From an uncultured Oscillospiraceae bacterium (GTDB taxonomy: Bacteria; Bacillota; Clostridia; Oscillospirales; Oscillospiraceae): a stretch of DNA of 64,000 nucleotides. Every line of letters begins with the position of its first letter. The stretch's first letter is position 1. Below, piece after piece: positions 8,259 to 18,041 of the stretch. The stretch lies in NCBI GenBank assembly GCA_947626085.1, contig CANQQU010000003.1, positions 1-64,000 on the forward strand, given 5' to 3'. The notes under the pieces are model-generated. The model was not told the origin of the DNA and did not search any database. It worked only from the letters and a program-made list of their open reading frames with translations. The position numbers were made by a program, and so were the translations under genes.

Positions 8259-9863
8259 TTATAAATGGAGGAATTTGGCGATCTTTTCCCCCTTGGGCAG
8301 CAGTAGGCAGTCCTCCCGGGTGATGGATCTGCACAAAATTACGCCCACGGCGTACACCGCCACCCCCACCAGCACCGGCACGGCGCAGAGGATCAGCCGG
8401 CTTCCGCCCTCGCCCAGCACCCTGGTCAGACCGTACCAGGTGCCGTAGGCCGCCGCCCCCATCAACAAAGAGGGAAGCAGAGGCCGGAGAAGATTGCGGA
8501 TGATTTTGGGCTTTTGCGGCACCACCCGCCGCATGACCAGCAGGTTCATCACGCAGATGCACACATAGCACATCACGGCGCTGATGGGCATCCCCAGCAG
8601 CCCGATGGCGGAGTTGCCCACCAGGATATACACCACCGCCAGCTTCGCCACCCCGGCCAGAAGCATGTTGATCACCGGCAGATGGGCATAGCCGTGGGCC
8701 TGCATCACGGTGTTGGTCAGCTGGACCACGGCGTAGAAGAACACCGCCAGGCCCAAAACGCTCATGAGCTGAGCCGCCAGCTCCAAATTTTCCCCGGAGT
8801 AGCTGCCCAGCAGGGCCATGATGGGCTTTGCCAGCAGGCACAGCCCCACGGCGCAGGGCAGGCTGATCAGCCCGGTGATCCGGGCGGCGGACTCCTCCGT
8901 GGCCCGGAGGGCCTTATCGTCCAGGAGGGTCAGGTGGGTGGTGATGGCGGGGATCACGCTGACCGTGATGGGCACAATGAAGGCGCAGGGCAGGTTGAAC
9001 ACCGTCTGGGTCATGTTGTACACGCCCTTCATGGTGTCCGCCGTCCCCTGGGCCAGCCCGCCGGCGGTGAGAAGCTGATTCATATAGAGGTTGGTTTCCA
9101 GCACAGTGAGGATCTGCAGTCCGGCGGAGCCAATGGTGATGGGCACCGCGATGACCATCAGCTCCTTGGTGGCGGCGGCGAAGGTGCCGGGGGAATCCTC
9201 GGACTGGGGCAGGGAGCTGTAGACCTTGTGGAAGCAGTGGGCCAGATAGAAGGTGGACACCAGACAGCTCACCGTCACCCCCAGGATGCCGCCGGCGGCG
9301 GCCAGGGACACGCTGGAGGTCAGACGCATCAGCAGGAAGGCGGCCGCCAGACCCACCACCAGCTTCACCAACGCCTCCAGCACCTGGCTGACGGAGGTGG
9401 GGATCATATTGCCCAGGCCCTGGGTGAAGCCCCGGTAGGCGGACATCAGGCACATGAGGAAGGCGCAGGGCCCCAGGCAGGCGATGGCGGCCCAGGCGTC
9501 GGGCTGATGCTCAAATTCCGCCAGTTGGCGGCAGAACAGGATCATCAGGCCGCTTCCCACCAGGCCCACGCCCACGAAAATGTTTCGAGAGGTGGTGTAT
9601 ACCCGCCGGGTCTGGTTGTATTTTTTCAGACTGCTGGTCTGGCTGACCATCCGGCTCATGGCCACCGGCAGTCCCGCCGTGGCGATGAGCAGCAGCACGG
9701 TATAGATATCGTAGGCGGTATAGAAGTAGCTGTATCCCATATCGCCCACGATCATTTTCAGCGGGATCTTGTAAAGAGCGCCCACCACCTTGACGATGGC
9801 GGTAGCCGCCGCCAGCAGGGCCGCGCCGTGGAGGAAGGTTTGCTTTTTCGCGCTTTGGGACAT
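8259..9863 (-). CDS. Polysaccharide/lipid flippase, SpoVB/MurJ-like (MOP superfamily)
   Basis: About 14 TM segments; KQTFLHGAALLAAATAIVKVVGALYKIPL N-terminus typical of SpoVB-like proteins. Confidence 0.85.
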   Translation of the reverse strand: MSQSAKKQTFLHGAALLAAATAIVKVVGALYKIPLKMIVGDMGYSYFYTAYDIYTVLLLIATAGLPVAMSRMVSQTSSLKKYNQTRRVYTTSRNIFVGVGLVGSGLMILFCRQLAEFEHQPDAWAAIACLGPCAFLMCLMSAYRGFTQGLGNMIPTSVSQVLEALVKLVVGLAAAFLLMRLTSSVSLAAAGGILGVTVSCLVSTFYLAHCFHKVYSSLPQSEDSPGTFAAATKELMVIAVPITIGSAGLQILTVLETNLYMNQLLTAGGLAQGTADTMKGVYNMTQTVFNLPCAFIVPITVSVIPAITTHLTLLDDKALRATEESAARITGLISLPCAVGLCLLAKPIMALLGSYSGENLELAAQLMSVLGLAVFFYAVVQLTNTVMQAHGYAHLPVINMLLAGVAKLAVVYILVGNSAIGLLGMPISAVMCYVCICVMNLLVMRRVVPQKPKIIRNLLRPLLPSLLMGAAAYGTWYGLTRVLGEGGSRLILCAVPVLVGVAVYAVGVILCRSITREDCLLLPKGEKIAKFLHL

Positions 9864-9873
9864 AGGGGCCTCC

Positions 9874-11193
9874 TTAGGATTCCTCCCGGGGGAACAGCCG
9901 GGGGATGGTGTATTCGGTCAGCTCCCGGACAATGGCCGGAAGATCCAGAGTGGGGAACCTGCCGTTCTGGTAGAGGATCTTTCCCCGCACCATGGTCATG
10001 GCCACGTCCCCACCCTTGGCGGAGAACACCAGGCCGCTCAGCACGTTGTGGCAGGGGATCAAGTGGGGCGCGGAGAAATCCACCAGGATCAGATCCGCGT
10101 CCATGCCAATTTTCAGCATCCCGCACTCCTGGTTCCGCCCCTGGGCCCGGGCGCCGCAGACGGTGGCCATCATCAGGGCGGCGGAGGAGGGGAAGGCGGC
10201 GGCGTCCCCAGCCGCCCGGCGGGCGGAGACGGCGACGGCGCGCATGGCCTCGAACAGATCCAGATTCCCGGCTTCCGCCGCGCCGCCGGAGCCCAGGGCC
10301 ACGTTCATCCCCGCCCGCACGCAGGCGGGCACATCCACAGGGTCCATCCCCGCCTTTCCGGCCTCCAAGGGAAGGGCCACGGCGGTGGCCCTGCGCTTGC
10401 CCAGCAGGGCCCGCTCCTCCTCCGTCAGATATCCGCACCCGGCGGCGGTGACGCCCACCCGGAAAAGGCCGTGGCAGTCCAGCAGCTCCGCCGGGGACAG
10501 CCCGGCGCGCTCTAAGCAGGAGGGCCCTTCGCTGGGGGTCTGCTCCAGGTGGAGCTGGAAGCCCAGGCCCTTTTCGGCGGCGTAGCCGGAAAGAGCCTCC
10601 CACAAAGGATAGTTGGAGGTGTACTCGGCAAAGATGCCCCCGTCTACCCGGATTCGGCCCCGGTCGAAGCCGTGCCAGGTCTCCGCCACCTGCCGAAAAT
10701 AGCGGCACTGGGGGTCCGTCTCAAAGTCAAAGGGCTCGCTTTCATCCTCGAACCGGTAGGCGGACAGGGCCAGATTGGCCTTGATCCCCGCCTCCTTCAC
10801 CGCCTGGGCGGTGGCCTCGGGGTAGTAATACAGATCGGAAACGGAGGTCACGCCGAAGCGCAGGCATTCGGCGATGCCCAGTGACGCGGCGGCCTTGGCA
10901 GCCCGGTTGTCCAGCTTGGCCTCCCGCCCCAAAATGGTCTCCAGGGCCTCCCGGTTGGAGACGTCGTCCACCAGCCCCCGCAGGGCCGTGGCGGCCAGGT
11001 GGGTGTGGCAGTTGATGAGTCCGGGCAGGACCACCATGCCCGCCCCGTCCACAATGGTCTCGGGGCGCTCGGCCGGGGGCCGCTTGGCGAGGTAGGAGAT
11101 TTTCCCCTCGGTGACGCCCAGGTAGCCGCCGAAAAGCACTTCCATGCCCTCGTTCATGGTGACGATGGTGGCATTGGCAATCAGCGTATCCAA
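9874..11193 (-). CDS. Amidohydrolase-superfamily protein (MtaD/SAH-deaminase-like), probably degenerate active site
   Basis: LPGLINCHTHLAATALRGLVDD, LHLEQT, C-terminal ADLILVDFSAPHLIPCHNVLSGLVF; see findings for lost motifs. Confidence 0.85.
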   Translation of the reverse strand: MDTLIANATIVTMNEGMEVLFGGYLGVTEGKISYLAKRPPAERPETIVDGAGMVVLPGLINCHTHLAATALRGLVDDVSNREALETILGREAKLDNRAAKAAASLGIAECLRFGVTSVSDLYYYPEATAQAVKEAGIKANLALSAYRFEDESEPFDFETDPQCRYFRQVAETWHGFDRGRIRVDGGIFAEYTSNYPLWEALSGYAAEKGLGFQLHLEQTPSEGPSCLERAGLSPAELLDCHGLFRVGVTAAGCGYLTEEERALLGKRRATAVALPLEAGKAGMDPVDVPACVRAGMNVALGSGGAAEAGNLDLFEAMRAVAVSARRAAGDAAAFPSSAALMMATVCGARAQGRNQECGMLKIGMDADLILVDFSAPHLIPCHNVLSGLVFSAKGGDVAMTMVRGKILYQNGRFPTLDLPAIVRELTEYTIPRLFPREES

Positions 11194-12651
11194 TCAAAGA
11201 CCTCCTTCCATGCAGGAAAACAGCTCCTCCTTTTGGCGCAGCACCTTGTCCAGGGAGGAGAGGTATTGTTCCGGGTATTTGGGGTTGGGGAACCGCTTCA
11301 GCGCCCCGCCGGGCAAGGGGACCTTGCTCATGGCCCCGCCGCCCAGGGAGACGATGGGGTGCAGCTCCTCCATCATGCAGATGTTGTAGCGGCACACCCC
11401 GCCGGGCAGGGTCCAGCCCACGTTTTCAAAGCTGCCGGACATGTATTTCTGCCGGTACAGATAGTAGGGCCGGTAGCCAAGCCCAGACAGGGTCTGCCCG
11501 GCGTGGCGGACCATCTGCCCCACCGCCTGGGCGTCGGGCCGGGGCCGGTCCTGGCTGAACAGGTCGGCGCCCTTTTTCAGGGCCAGGGTGTGGACGGTGA
11601 TGTTGACGGGCCGCAGGGCCGCTACCTGGTCCAGGGAGGACCGGAAGCCCTCCGGCGTGTCCGTAGGCAGCCCGGCGATCAGGTCCATGTTGATGAGCGT
11701 AAAGCCCGCCTCCCGGACCTGGGCCACGGCCCGGAGAATGTCCGCCCCCCGATGGGGCCGGCCGGAGGCGGCCAGCACGGAATCGACCATGCTCTGGGGG
11801 TTGACGCTGATCCGGTCCACCCCGTAGGCACGCAGCACCCCCAGGCGCTCCGGGTCGATGGTGTCGGGACGGCCCGCCTCCACCGTAAATTCCAGGCAGT
11901 CCGTCAGGTCCAGATGGGCCCGGATGCTTTCCAGCAGCCGCCGGAGCTGGTCCGGGGAGAGGGTGGTGGGGGTGCCGCCCCCTATGTAAAGGGTACGGAC
12001 CTTCCGGTGAAAAATACCCATCAATTTTCCCGTGATCTCCAGTTCCCGGAGCAGGGCGTCCAGATAGGGCTCCAGCGCCTCCGTTCGGGAACCGACCCCC
12101 CGGCTGACAAAGCTGCAATAGGCGCAGCGGGTGGGGCAGAAGGGGATGCCGATGTACACCGACACATCCGCCGGCCTCAGGAGCCGGGCGGTATCCAGGG
12201 TGGCCTGGGAGCATTCCAGGGCCAGAGCGGCCCGGGCGCGGGTGACGAACAGCTCCCGCTCCAGAACCTTTTGGGCGTCCTTTGGGGTCTGGCCGGAAAG
12301 GAGCATGGCGGTGGAGAGCTTGGTGGGCCGCACGCCCGCCAGAGCGCCCCAGGGGGGCGGCATCGGCTGAAAGGGCAGTGCCGCCAGATAGTAGGTCTGT
12401 TGCAGCAGCCGGCGGCGGTCACGGACTGTCTCCCGGTCCGCCCGGATCCGCCGGAGGCACCGGTAAGTTACCCCGTCCAGGGTGATGGCGGTGGAGACGG
12501 AGAGCCAGGTCTTCCCCCGGAAGAGGGCGGAAACCGCCCCGTCCCCGGAAAAGGGCGCCTCTACCGGCTCCAGGGGCCGGTCGGGAAACAGGGACAGCTG
12601 CAGCTGTTCCACACAGTAGCGGTCGTTGTGGCCGCGAAGATAGAGCTTCAT
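11194..12651 (-). CDS. hemZ: Coproporphyrinogen dehydrogenase-like radical SAM protein HemZ
   Basis: GIPFCPTRCAYCSFVS radical SAM CxxxCxxC; YIGGGTPTTLSPDQL; start taken at MKLYLRGHND. Confidence 0.88.
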   Translation of the reverse strand: MKLYLRGHNDRYCVEQLQLSLFPDRPLEPVEAPFSGDGAVSALFRGKTWLSVSTAITLDGVTYRCLRRIRADRETVRDRRRLLQQTYYLAALPFQPMPPPWGALAGVRPTKLSTAMLLSGQTPKDAQKVLERELFVTRARAALALECSQATLDTARLLRPADVSVYIGIPFCPTRCAYCSFVSRGVGSRTEALEPYLDALLRELEITGKLMGIFHRKVRTLYIGGGTPTTLSPDQLRRLLESIRAHLDLTDCLEFTVEAGRPDTIDPERLGVLRAYGVDRISVNPQSMVDSVLAASGRPHRGADILRAVAQVREAGFTLINMDLIAGLPTDTPEGFRSSLDQVAALRPVNITVHTLALKKGADLFSQDRPRPDAQAVGQMVRHAGQTLSGLGYRPYYLYRQKYMSGSFENVGWTLPGGVCRYNICMMEELHPIVSLGGGAMSKVPLPGGALKRFPNPKYPEQYLSSLDKVLRQKEELFSCMEGGL

Positions 12652-13244
12652 GGGATCCGGCTGAGGTAGGGGTTGAACCGCCGCTCCTCCTCCAAGGTGG
12701 TGGCGGGACCGTGGCCGGGGTACACGGCATAGTCCCCGGGAAGCCCCGCCAGCCGGGCAAGGGAGTTGATCAGCTGGTACCGGCTGCCCCCGGGCAGATC
12801 CGTCCGGCCGCAGGAGCCGGCGAACAGGGTGTCCCCGGAGATCAGGCCCTCGGGAAACAGCAGGCACACCGAGCCCCGGGTGTGGCCCGGGGTGTGGAGG
12901 ACCCGGAAGGTCATGTCCGCCAGAGTCAGGGTCTGGTTGTCGGAAAATTCGTCGGTATAGGTCAGCGGCCCGGCGGTGAGGGCCTTGGGCAGGGTCAGAT
13001 CCTCGGGATGGAGGAACACCCGGCAGCCGGTGGCGTCCACCAGCGCCCCCACGCCGCCCACATGGTCAAAATGCCCGTGGGTCAGCAAAATCGCCTCCAG
13101 GAACAGCCCCCGCTGCTCCAGGGTGGAGAGCACCGCCTCCGGCTGGAAGCCGGGGTCCACCACCAGGCATTTTTGTCCCTGGTGGATCAGATAGCAGTTG
13201 GTGAAAAAGCGGTTTTCACCCAAAGTCAGCGTTTCAATGGTCAT
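12648..13244 (-). CDS. MBL-fold metallo-hydrolase (glyoxalase II-like)
   Basis: THGHFDHVGG, HTPGHTRGSVCLL, SGDTLFAGSCGRTDLPGG. Confidence 0.92.
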   Translation of the reverse strand: MTIETLTLGENRFFTNCYLIHQGQKCLVVDPGFQPEAVLSTLEQRGLFLEAILLTHGHFDHVGGVGALVDATGCRVFLHPEDLTLPKALTAGPLTYTDEFSDNQTLTLADMTFRVLHTPGHTRGSVCLLFPEGLISGDTLFAGSCGRTDLPGGSRYQLINSLARLAGLPGDYAVYPGHGPATTLEEERRFNPYLSRIP

Positions 13245-13253
13245 ATTCTCTCC

Positions 13254-13721
13254 TTATGAATGCCTGGGGGTCAGTAGCAGCTGATCGGTGTCCAGGATCA
13301 GGGTCACGGGGCCGTCGTTGACGGAGGAAACCTGCATATCCGCCCCAAATTCCCCGTGCTCCGGGGGATAGCCCAGCTCCGCGCAGAGGGCTAAAAACCG
13401 CTCATACAGCCGGTTTCCCAGCGCCGGTCCGGCGGCGCCGGTGAAGCTGGGCCGGCGGCCCTTCCGGCAGTTGCCATAGAGGGTAAACTGGCTCACCACC
13501 AAAAGCCTCCCGCCTACCTGGCTTAGATCCAAGTTCATTTTTCCAGCCTCGTCGGAAAATACCCGCAGGCCCACGATTTTTTCCGCCAGAAAGCGGCATT
13601 CTTCCTCCGTATCCTCTGGGCCGACCCCGAGCAGGATCAGAAAGCCCTTTTCGATGGCCCCCACGGTCTCCCCGCCGATGGCGACGGAGGCGGAGGACAC
13701 TCTGGTAACGACCGCGCGCAT
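13254..13721 (-). CDS. dtd: D-aminoacyl-tRNA deacylase
   Basis: [48 protein letters not shown]. Confidence 0.95.
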   Translation of the reverse strand: MRAVVTRVSSASVAIGGETVGAIEKGFLILLGVGPEDTEEECRFLAEKIVGLRVFSDEAGKMNLDLSQVGGRLLVVSQFTLYGNCRKGRRPSFTGAAGPALGNRLYERFLALCAELGYPPEHGEFGADMQVSSVNDGPVTLILDTDQLLLTPRHS

Positions 13722-13730
13722 AGCCGCCTC

Positions 13731-15911
13731 CTAATTCTGCCCCCGGCGGGAGCTGATCACGTCGGGAATGCTCATCAGCCGGTTGCGCACCGCCACCAGC
13801 TCCTCCACGTTCTTCACCTCGAAGCGGACGGTGAACACGCTGCGGCCTCCGGGCAGATCCTTGCCGTTAAGCTCCTTCACCCGCAGCCGGGCGGTGGTCA
13901 TGGCCGTGGCCACGTCCAGCAGCAGTCCGTCCCGGGTGACGCATTCCAGCTCCAAGGTGGTGTCGAAGGGCTGCTCCTCCTGATTGGCCCAGCGGACCCG
14001 CACCCAGCGGCCCGCCTGCCGGGGATCCTCCCGGTTCAAAGCGTTGGGGCAGTCCGTGCGGTGGATGGACACGCCGTAGCCCTTGGTGATGAAGCCCACG
14101 ATGGGGTCCCCGGGCACGGGGGTGCAGCACTTGGAGAATTTGATCATGCACGAGTCGATATCCTCCACAATGACCCCGTTCACCGCGTGGCGGCTCTTGG
14201 CCGCCTCCGGGGTGATCCGCAGAGGCATGGCCGGGTTTTTGTCCGGCGCGGGCTTGGTAGCTCGGTTGATATCCTCCCGGATCCGGCCCACCGCCTTGGC
14301 GGCGGTGAGGCCGCCGTAGCCGATGGCGGCGTACATATCGTCCCAGGTGTCGAAGGCCATTTTTTTCAGCAGCGCGGCGGACAGCTCCTCGTCGGCCAGG
14401 GCGGACAGGGGCAGGCCCAGGCGCTTCATCTCCGACTCGAAGCTGGCCTTGCCGTGGACGATGTTCTCCTCTCGGCGCTCCTTTTTGAACCACTGCTTGA
14501 TCTTGGTCCGGGCCTGGTTGCTCTTGCAGATGTTCAGCCAGTCCCGGCTGGGGCCCTTTGCGGATTTGGAGGTGAGGACCTCCACAATGTCGCCGTTTTG
14601 CAGCTTGGTGTCGATATTGGCGATCCGGTTGTTCACCTTGGCCCCCACCATGGCGTTGCCCACCCCGGAGTGGATGGCGTAGGCAAAGTCGATGGGGGTG
14701 GACCCGGCGGGCAGACTGACGATTTTCCCCCGGGGGGTGAAGACGAAGACCTCGTCGTCGAACATGTCGATTTTCAGGGAGTGAACATAATCTTCCGCGT
14801 CGGTGTCCTGCTGACTTTCCAGCAGCCGGCGGACCCACTCAAAGTCCTTTTCCGTGCCGCCGCCGGAGCCCTGCTTGTACTTCCAGTGGGCGGCGATGCC
14901 GTACTCGGCGGTCTCGTGCATCTCCCAGGTGCGGATCTGCACCTCGAAGGGGATGCCCTGGGAGCCGATGACGGTGGTGTGGAGGCTCTGGTACATATTG
15001 GGCTTGGGGGTGGAGATGTAGTCCTTGAACCGCCCGGGCACCAGGTTGAACAGGTCGTGGATGTGGCCCAGGACGTTGTAGCAGTTGGGGATGGTGTCCA
15101 CGATCACCCGGAAGGCGTACAGGTCGTACAGCTCGTCGATGATCTTGCCCTGGGCCTGCATTTTCCGGTAGATGGAGTAGACGTGCTTGATCCGGCCGTA
15201 GGTGGTGTTCCGGATGCCCATGGTGGACAGGCGGGTGGTGATCTTCTCCTGGATGGCGTTCATGAAGGCCTGATCCTGCTCCTTCCGGGCGTTGAGGAAG
15301 GTCATGATCTGGTTGTACGCCTCCGGCTCTAAGTACCGCAGGGCGATGTCCTCCAGCTCCCACTTGATCTTCTGCATGCCCAGCCGGTGGGCCAGGGGGG
15401 CGTAGATGTCCATGGTCTCCCGGCATTTGAGGATCTGCTTTTCCGGGGTCTGGTACTGCATGGTCCGCATATTGTGGAGCCGGTCGGCAATTTTGATCAG
15501 CACCACCCGAATGTCCTTGGACATGGCCATGAACATCTTCCGCAGGTTTTCCATCTGGGCCTGCTCGGTGCTGGAAAAATTGGCCCGGGTCAGCTTGGTG
15601 ACCCCCTCCACCAGCTCGGCGGCGGTGGGACCGAAGAGGGTCTCGATGTCCCCGTGGGAGGCGTCGGTGTCCTCGATGCAGTCGTGGAGCAGGGCCCCCA
15701 GGATGGCGTCGGTGTCCAGGCCCATCTCCGCCACGATCTCCGCCACCGCCAGGGGGTGGATGATGTAGGGGGACCCGTCCTTCCGCCTCTGATCCTTGTG
15801 CTTCTCCTGGGCGTATTCCACCGCTTTGTTGATCAGCTCCATATCGGCGTTGGGCATATACTTGCCGATGGCGTCGCACATGGAGGCGTAGTGTTCGGCA
15901 AAGGTTTCCAT
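13731..15911 (-). CDS. relA: Bifunctional (p)ppGpp synthetase/hydrolase
   Basis: HD domain HDCIEDTDA, synthetase YQSLHTTVIG, TGS VFTPRGKIVSLPAGSTPIDFAYAIHS, C-terminal ACT. Confidence 0.96.
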   Translation of the reverse strand: METFAEHYASMCDAIGKYMPNADMELINKAVEYAQEKHKDQRRKDGSPYIIHPLAVAEIVAEMGLDTDAILGALLHDCIEDTDASHGDIETLFGPTAAELVEGVTKLTRANFSSTEQAQMENLRKMFMAMSKDIRVVLIKIADRLHNMRTMQYQTPEKQILKCRETMDIYAPLAHRLGMQKIKWELEDIALRYLEPEAYNQIMTFLNARKEQDQAFMNAIQEKITTRLSTMGIRNTTYGRIKHVYSIYRKMQAQGKIIDELYDLYAFRVIVDTIPNCYNVLGHIHDLFNLVPGRFKDYISTPKPNMYQSLHTTVIGSQGIPFEVQIRTWEMHETAEYGIAAHWKYKQGSGGGTEKDFEWVRRLLESQQDTDAEDYVHSLKIDMFDDEVFVFTPRGKIVSLPAGSTPIDFAYAIHSGVGNAMVGAKVNNRIANIDTKLQNGDIVEVLTSKSAKGPSRDWLNICKSNQARTKIKQWFKKERREENIVHGKASFESEMKRLGLPLSALADEELSAALLKKMAFDTWDDMYAAIGYGGLTAAKAVGRIREDINRATKPAPDKNPAMPLRITPEAAKSRHAVNGVIVEDIDSCMIKFSKCCTPVPGDPIVGFITKGYGVSIHRTDCPNALNREDPRQAGRWVRVRWANQEEQPFDTTLELECVTRDGLLLDVATAMTTARLRVKELNGKDLPGGRSVFTVRFEVKNVEELVAVRNRLMSIPDVISSRRGQN

Positions 15912-15915
15912 GGTA

Positions 15916-17961
15916 TCAGCTCTCTTTCGCTTGAAGCAGAGCCCGCATGGTCTGGCTCTGACTCAGATCGGCCTTCTGCTCCCGAGGGATCAGCCGGATG
16001 GTGATGGTTTTGTGAAGCCGCTGGGACTGTAAAAGCCCCACGTCGGCGAAAATATCCAGGCAGGTGAGCATCTGCTCCAAACTCAGGGGCCTGCCGGACC
16101 ACCGGACGATCCGGCGGCACAGGCACATGGGCGAATCCTGAATGGGGCCGGGGATGCTGGACAGGTACCGCCACACAAAGGCCAGGGTGGACCGGTCCGG
16201 CAGCAGCGCCGCAGCGCCTGCCGGGTCCAGCCGGCCCGCTCGAAGCTGCCGGTAGCCGGCGATGCTGTCGGAGCAGGGGGCCTTGCAGGCGGGGCGGATG
16301 TCCGTGACGTTCAGCAGCACCGTGCGCTCCCCCCGGTAGTCGTTGATCTGAGGGGTGAAGGCGATATCCACCGCGTCCCCAGGCGCCAGCCCCTGGGCCT
16401 CCCGGCCGGGAGAGAAATAGATGGCGCTGAAGCCCTGGCGGCCTGCCCGCAGCCGCAGCCGCAGGTGCTTTCCCCCGCCCACGGGGATCAGCCGCTCCAA
16501 AACGGCGCCAGTCAGCATCAGCTCCGGCTTGGGGCAGCCCCCGCCGCAGGGCTCCAGCTGGGCCAGGGCCTGGATGCCGCTTTCGGTCAGCAGCTCCGGG
16601 GGAACGGCGCAGTCGATCTCCAACGTGGTGCGGGGCACCTCCCCGGCGTAAAACTGCCGGGCCAGGGCGCTGACCTCCCGGCGGAAGTCCGGAATGTTCT
16701 GCCGGCTGATGGTAAATCCCGCCGCCAGCTCATGGCCTCCGTAGCTCTCCAGCAGGGGGGCCAGGGCGGTGAGAGAGGAGAACAGATTGAAGCCGCCGTA
16801 GCTGCGGGAGCTGGCCTTGCCGTGTTCCCCGTCCAGACAGATGAGGAAGGTGGGGCAGGCGTACTCCTCGGCGATCCGGCTGGCCACGATGCCCACCACC
16901 CCCTGGTGCCAGGCCTCGTTTGCCAGGACAATGGCCTCCGGGGCGGCGGTCTGGGAGAGCATCTCCACCGCCTGCCGGTAGATTTCCGATTCCACCGCCT
17001 GGCGCTGGTGGTTCAGCTCGCACAGCGCTTTGGCAAGCTCCCCCGCCCGCCGGGGGTCCTGGGTCAGAAACAGCTCCACCGCCAGCTCGATCCGGCCCAT
17101 CCGCCCCGCGGCGTTGATGCGGGGGGCCAGGGAAAAGCCGATGGAGGAGGTGGTCAGATTGTCCGGGTCGCAGCCGCTCTCCCGGATCAGGGCTGCGATG
17201 CCCGGGCGGCGGGTGTGCCGCAGGGAGGCCAGGCCCCGGTAGACGAAGGCGCGGTTTTCCCCTTGGAGGGGCATCACGTCCGCCACGGTGCCCAGGCAGA
17301 CCATGTCGGCATAGTCCGACAGAATCTCCTCCTGACTTCCGCAGAGGGCGGAGGCCAGCTTAAAGGCCACCCCCACGCCGGAGAGGGCCTTGTGGGGGTA
17401 TCGGTCTCCGGGCCGGTGGGGGTCCACCACCGCCACCGCCTGGGGCAGCCGCTCCTTGCAGGCGTGGTGGTCGGTGATCACCAGATCGATGCCCAGCTCC
17501 CGGCAGAGCCCGGCCTCCTCCACGGCGGTGATGCCGCAGTCCACCGTGACGATCAGCCCCACTCCCTCCTGCCGGAGCTGGCGGATGGCGGCGGCGTTCA
17601 GACCGTAGCCCTCCTCCATCCGTCCGGGGATGTAGGGCACCGTATTGGCGCCGTGGCGGCGGAGGAAATCCGTCAGCAGGCAGGTGGCGGTGATGCCGTC
17701 CACGTCATAGTCCCCAAAAACGGCGATTTTCTCCCCCCGGGCCATGGCCAGACCCACCCGCCCGGCGGCCAGATCCATATCCGTTAAAGCGAAGGGGTCG
17801 TGGAGCGGGGCGTTCCGGTCTAAGTAGACGGCCGCGTCATGGGCCGTCCGAATGCCTCGGGCGGCCAGGATCATGGCGGTCAGCGGGGGATATCCGGCCC
17901 CCGCCAGGGTATTGACGTCCTCCTGTTTCGGCGTTCCGACTTTCCAAATTCCGTATTTCAA
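15916..17961 (-). CDS. recJ: Single-stranded-DNA-specific exonuclease RecJ
   Basis: GDYDVDGITAT, VTVDCGITA, ITDHHACKE (DHH), GRIEL, SSIGFSLAPRINAAGRMG; start placed at TTG 17961, upstream ORF extension looks non-coding. Confidence 0.92.
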   Translation of the reverse strand: MKYGIWKVGTPKQEDVNTLAGAGYPPLTAMILAARGIRTAHDAAVYLDRNAPLHDPFALTDMDLAAGRVGLAMARGEKIAVFGDYDVDGITATCLLTDFLRRHGANTVPYIPGRMEEGYGLNAAAIRQLRQEGVGLIVTVDCGITAVEEAGLCRELGIDLVITDHHACKERLPQAVAVVDPHRPGDRYPHKALSGVGVAFKLASALCGSQEEILSDYADMVCLGTVADVMPLQGENRAFVYRGLASLRHTRRPGIAALIRESGCDPDNLTTSSIGFSLAPRINAAGRMGRIELAVELFLTQDPRRAGELAKALCELNHQRQAVESEIYRQAVEMLSQTAAPEAIVLANEAWHQGVVGIVASRIAEEYACPTFLICLDGEHGKASSRSYGGFNLFSSLTALAPLLESYGGHELAAGFTISRQNIPDFRREVSALARQFYAGEVPRTTLEIDCAVPPELLTESGIQALAQLEPCGGGCPKPELMLTGAVLERLIPVGGGKHLRLRLRAGRQGFSAIYFSPGREAQGLAPGDAVDIAFTPQINDYRGERTVLLNVTDIRPACKAPCSDSIAGYRQLRAGRLDPAGAAALLPDRSTLAFVWRYLSSIPGPIQDSPMCLCRRIVRWSGRPLSLEQMLTCLDIFADVGLLQSQRLHKTITIRLIPREQKADLSQSQTMRALLQAKES

Positions 17962-18041
17962 ATCCAGCACATCCAAATCGTAACTTTTTCCGCTATTATA
18001 GCAAAAAAAAGCCGGATGCACAATAGGCAGTTGGGATTTTT

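Noticed and set aside
8514-10451. 645-aa plus-strand ORF rich in His/Gln/Arg
   Set aside because: Antisense to the flippase and amidohydrolase genes; composition typical of a shadow ORF.
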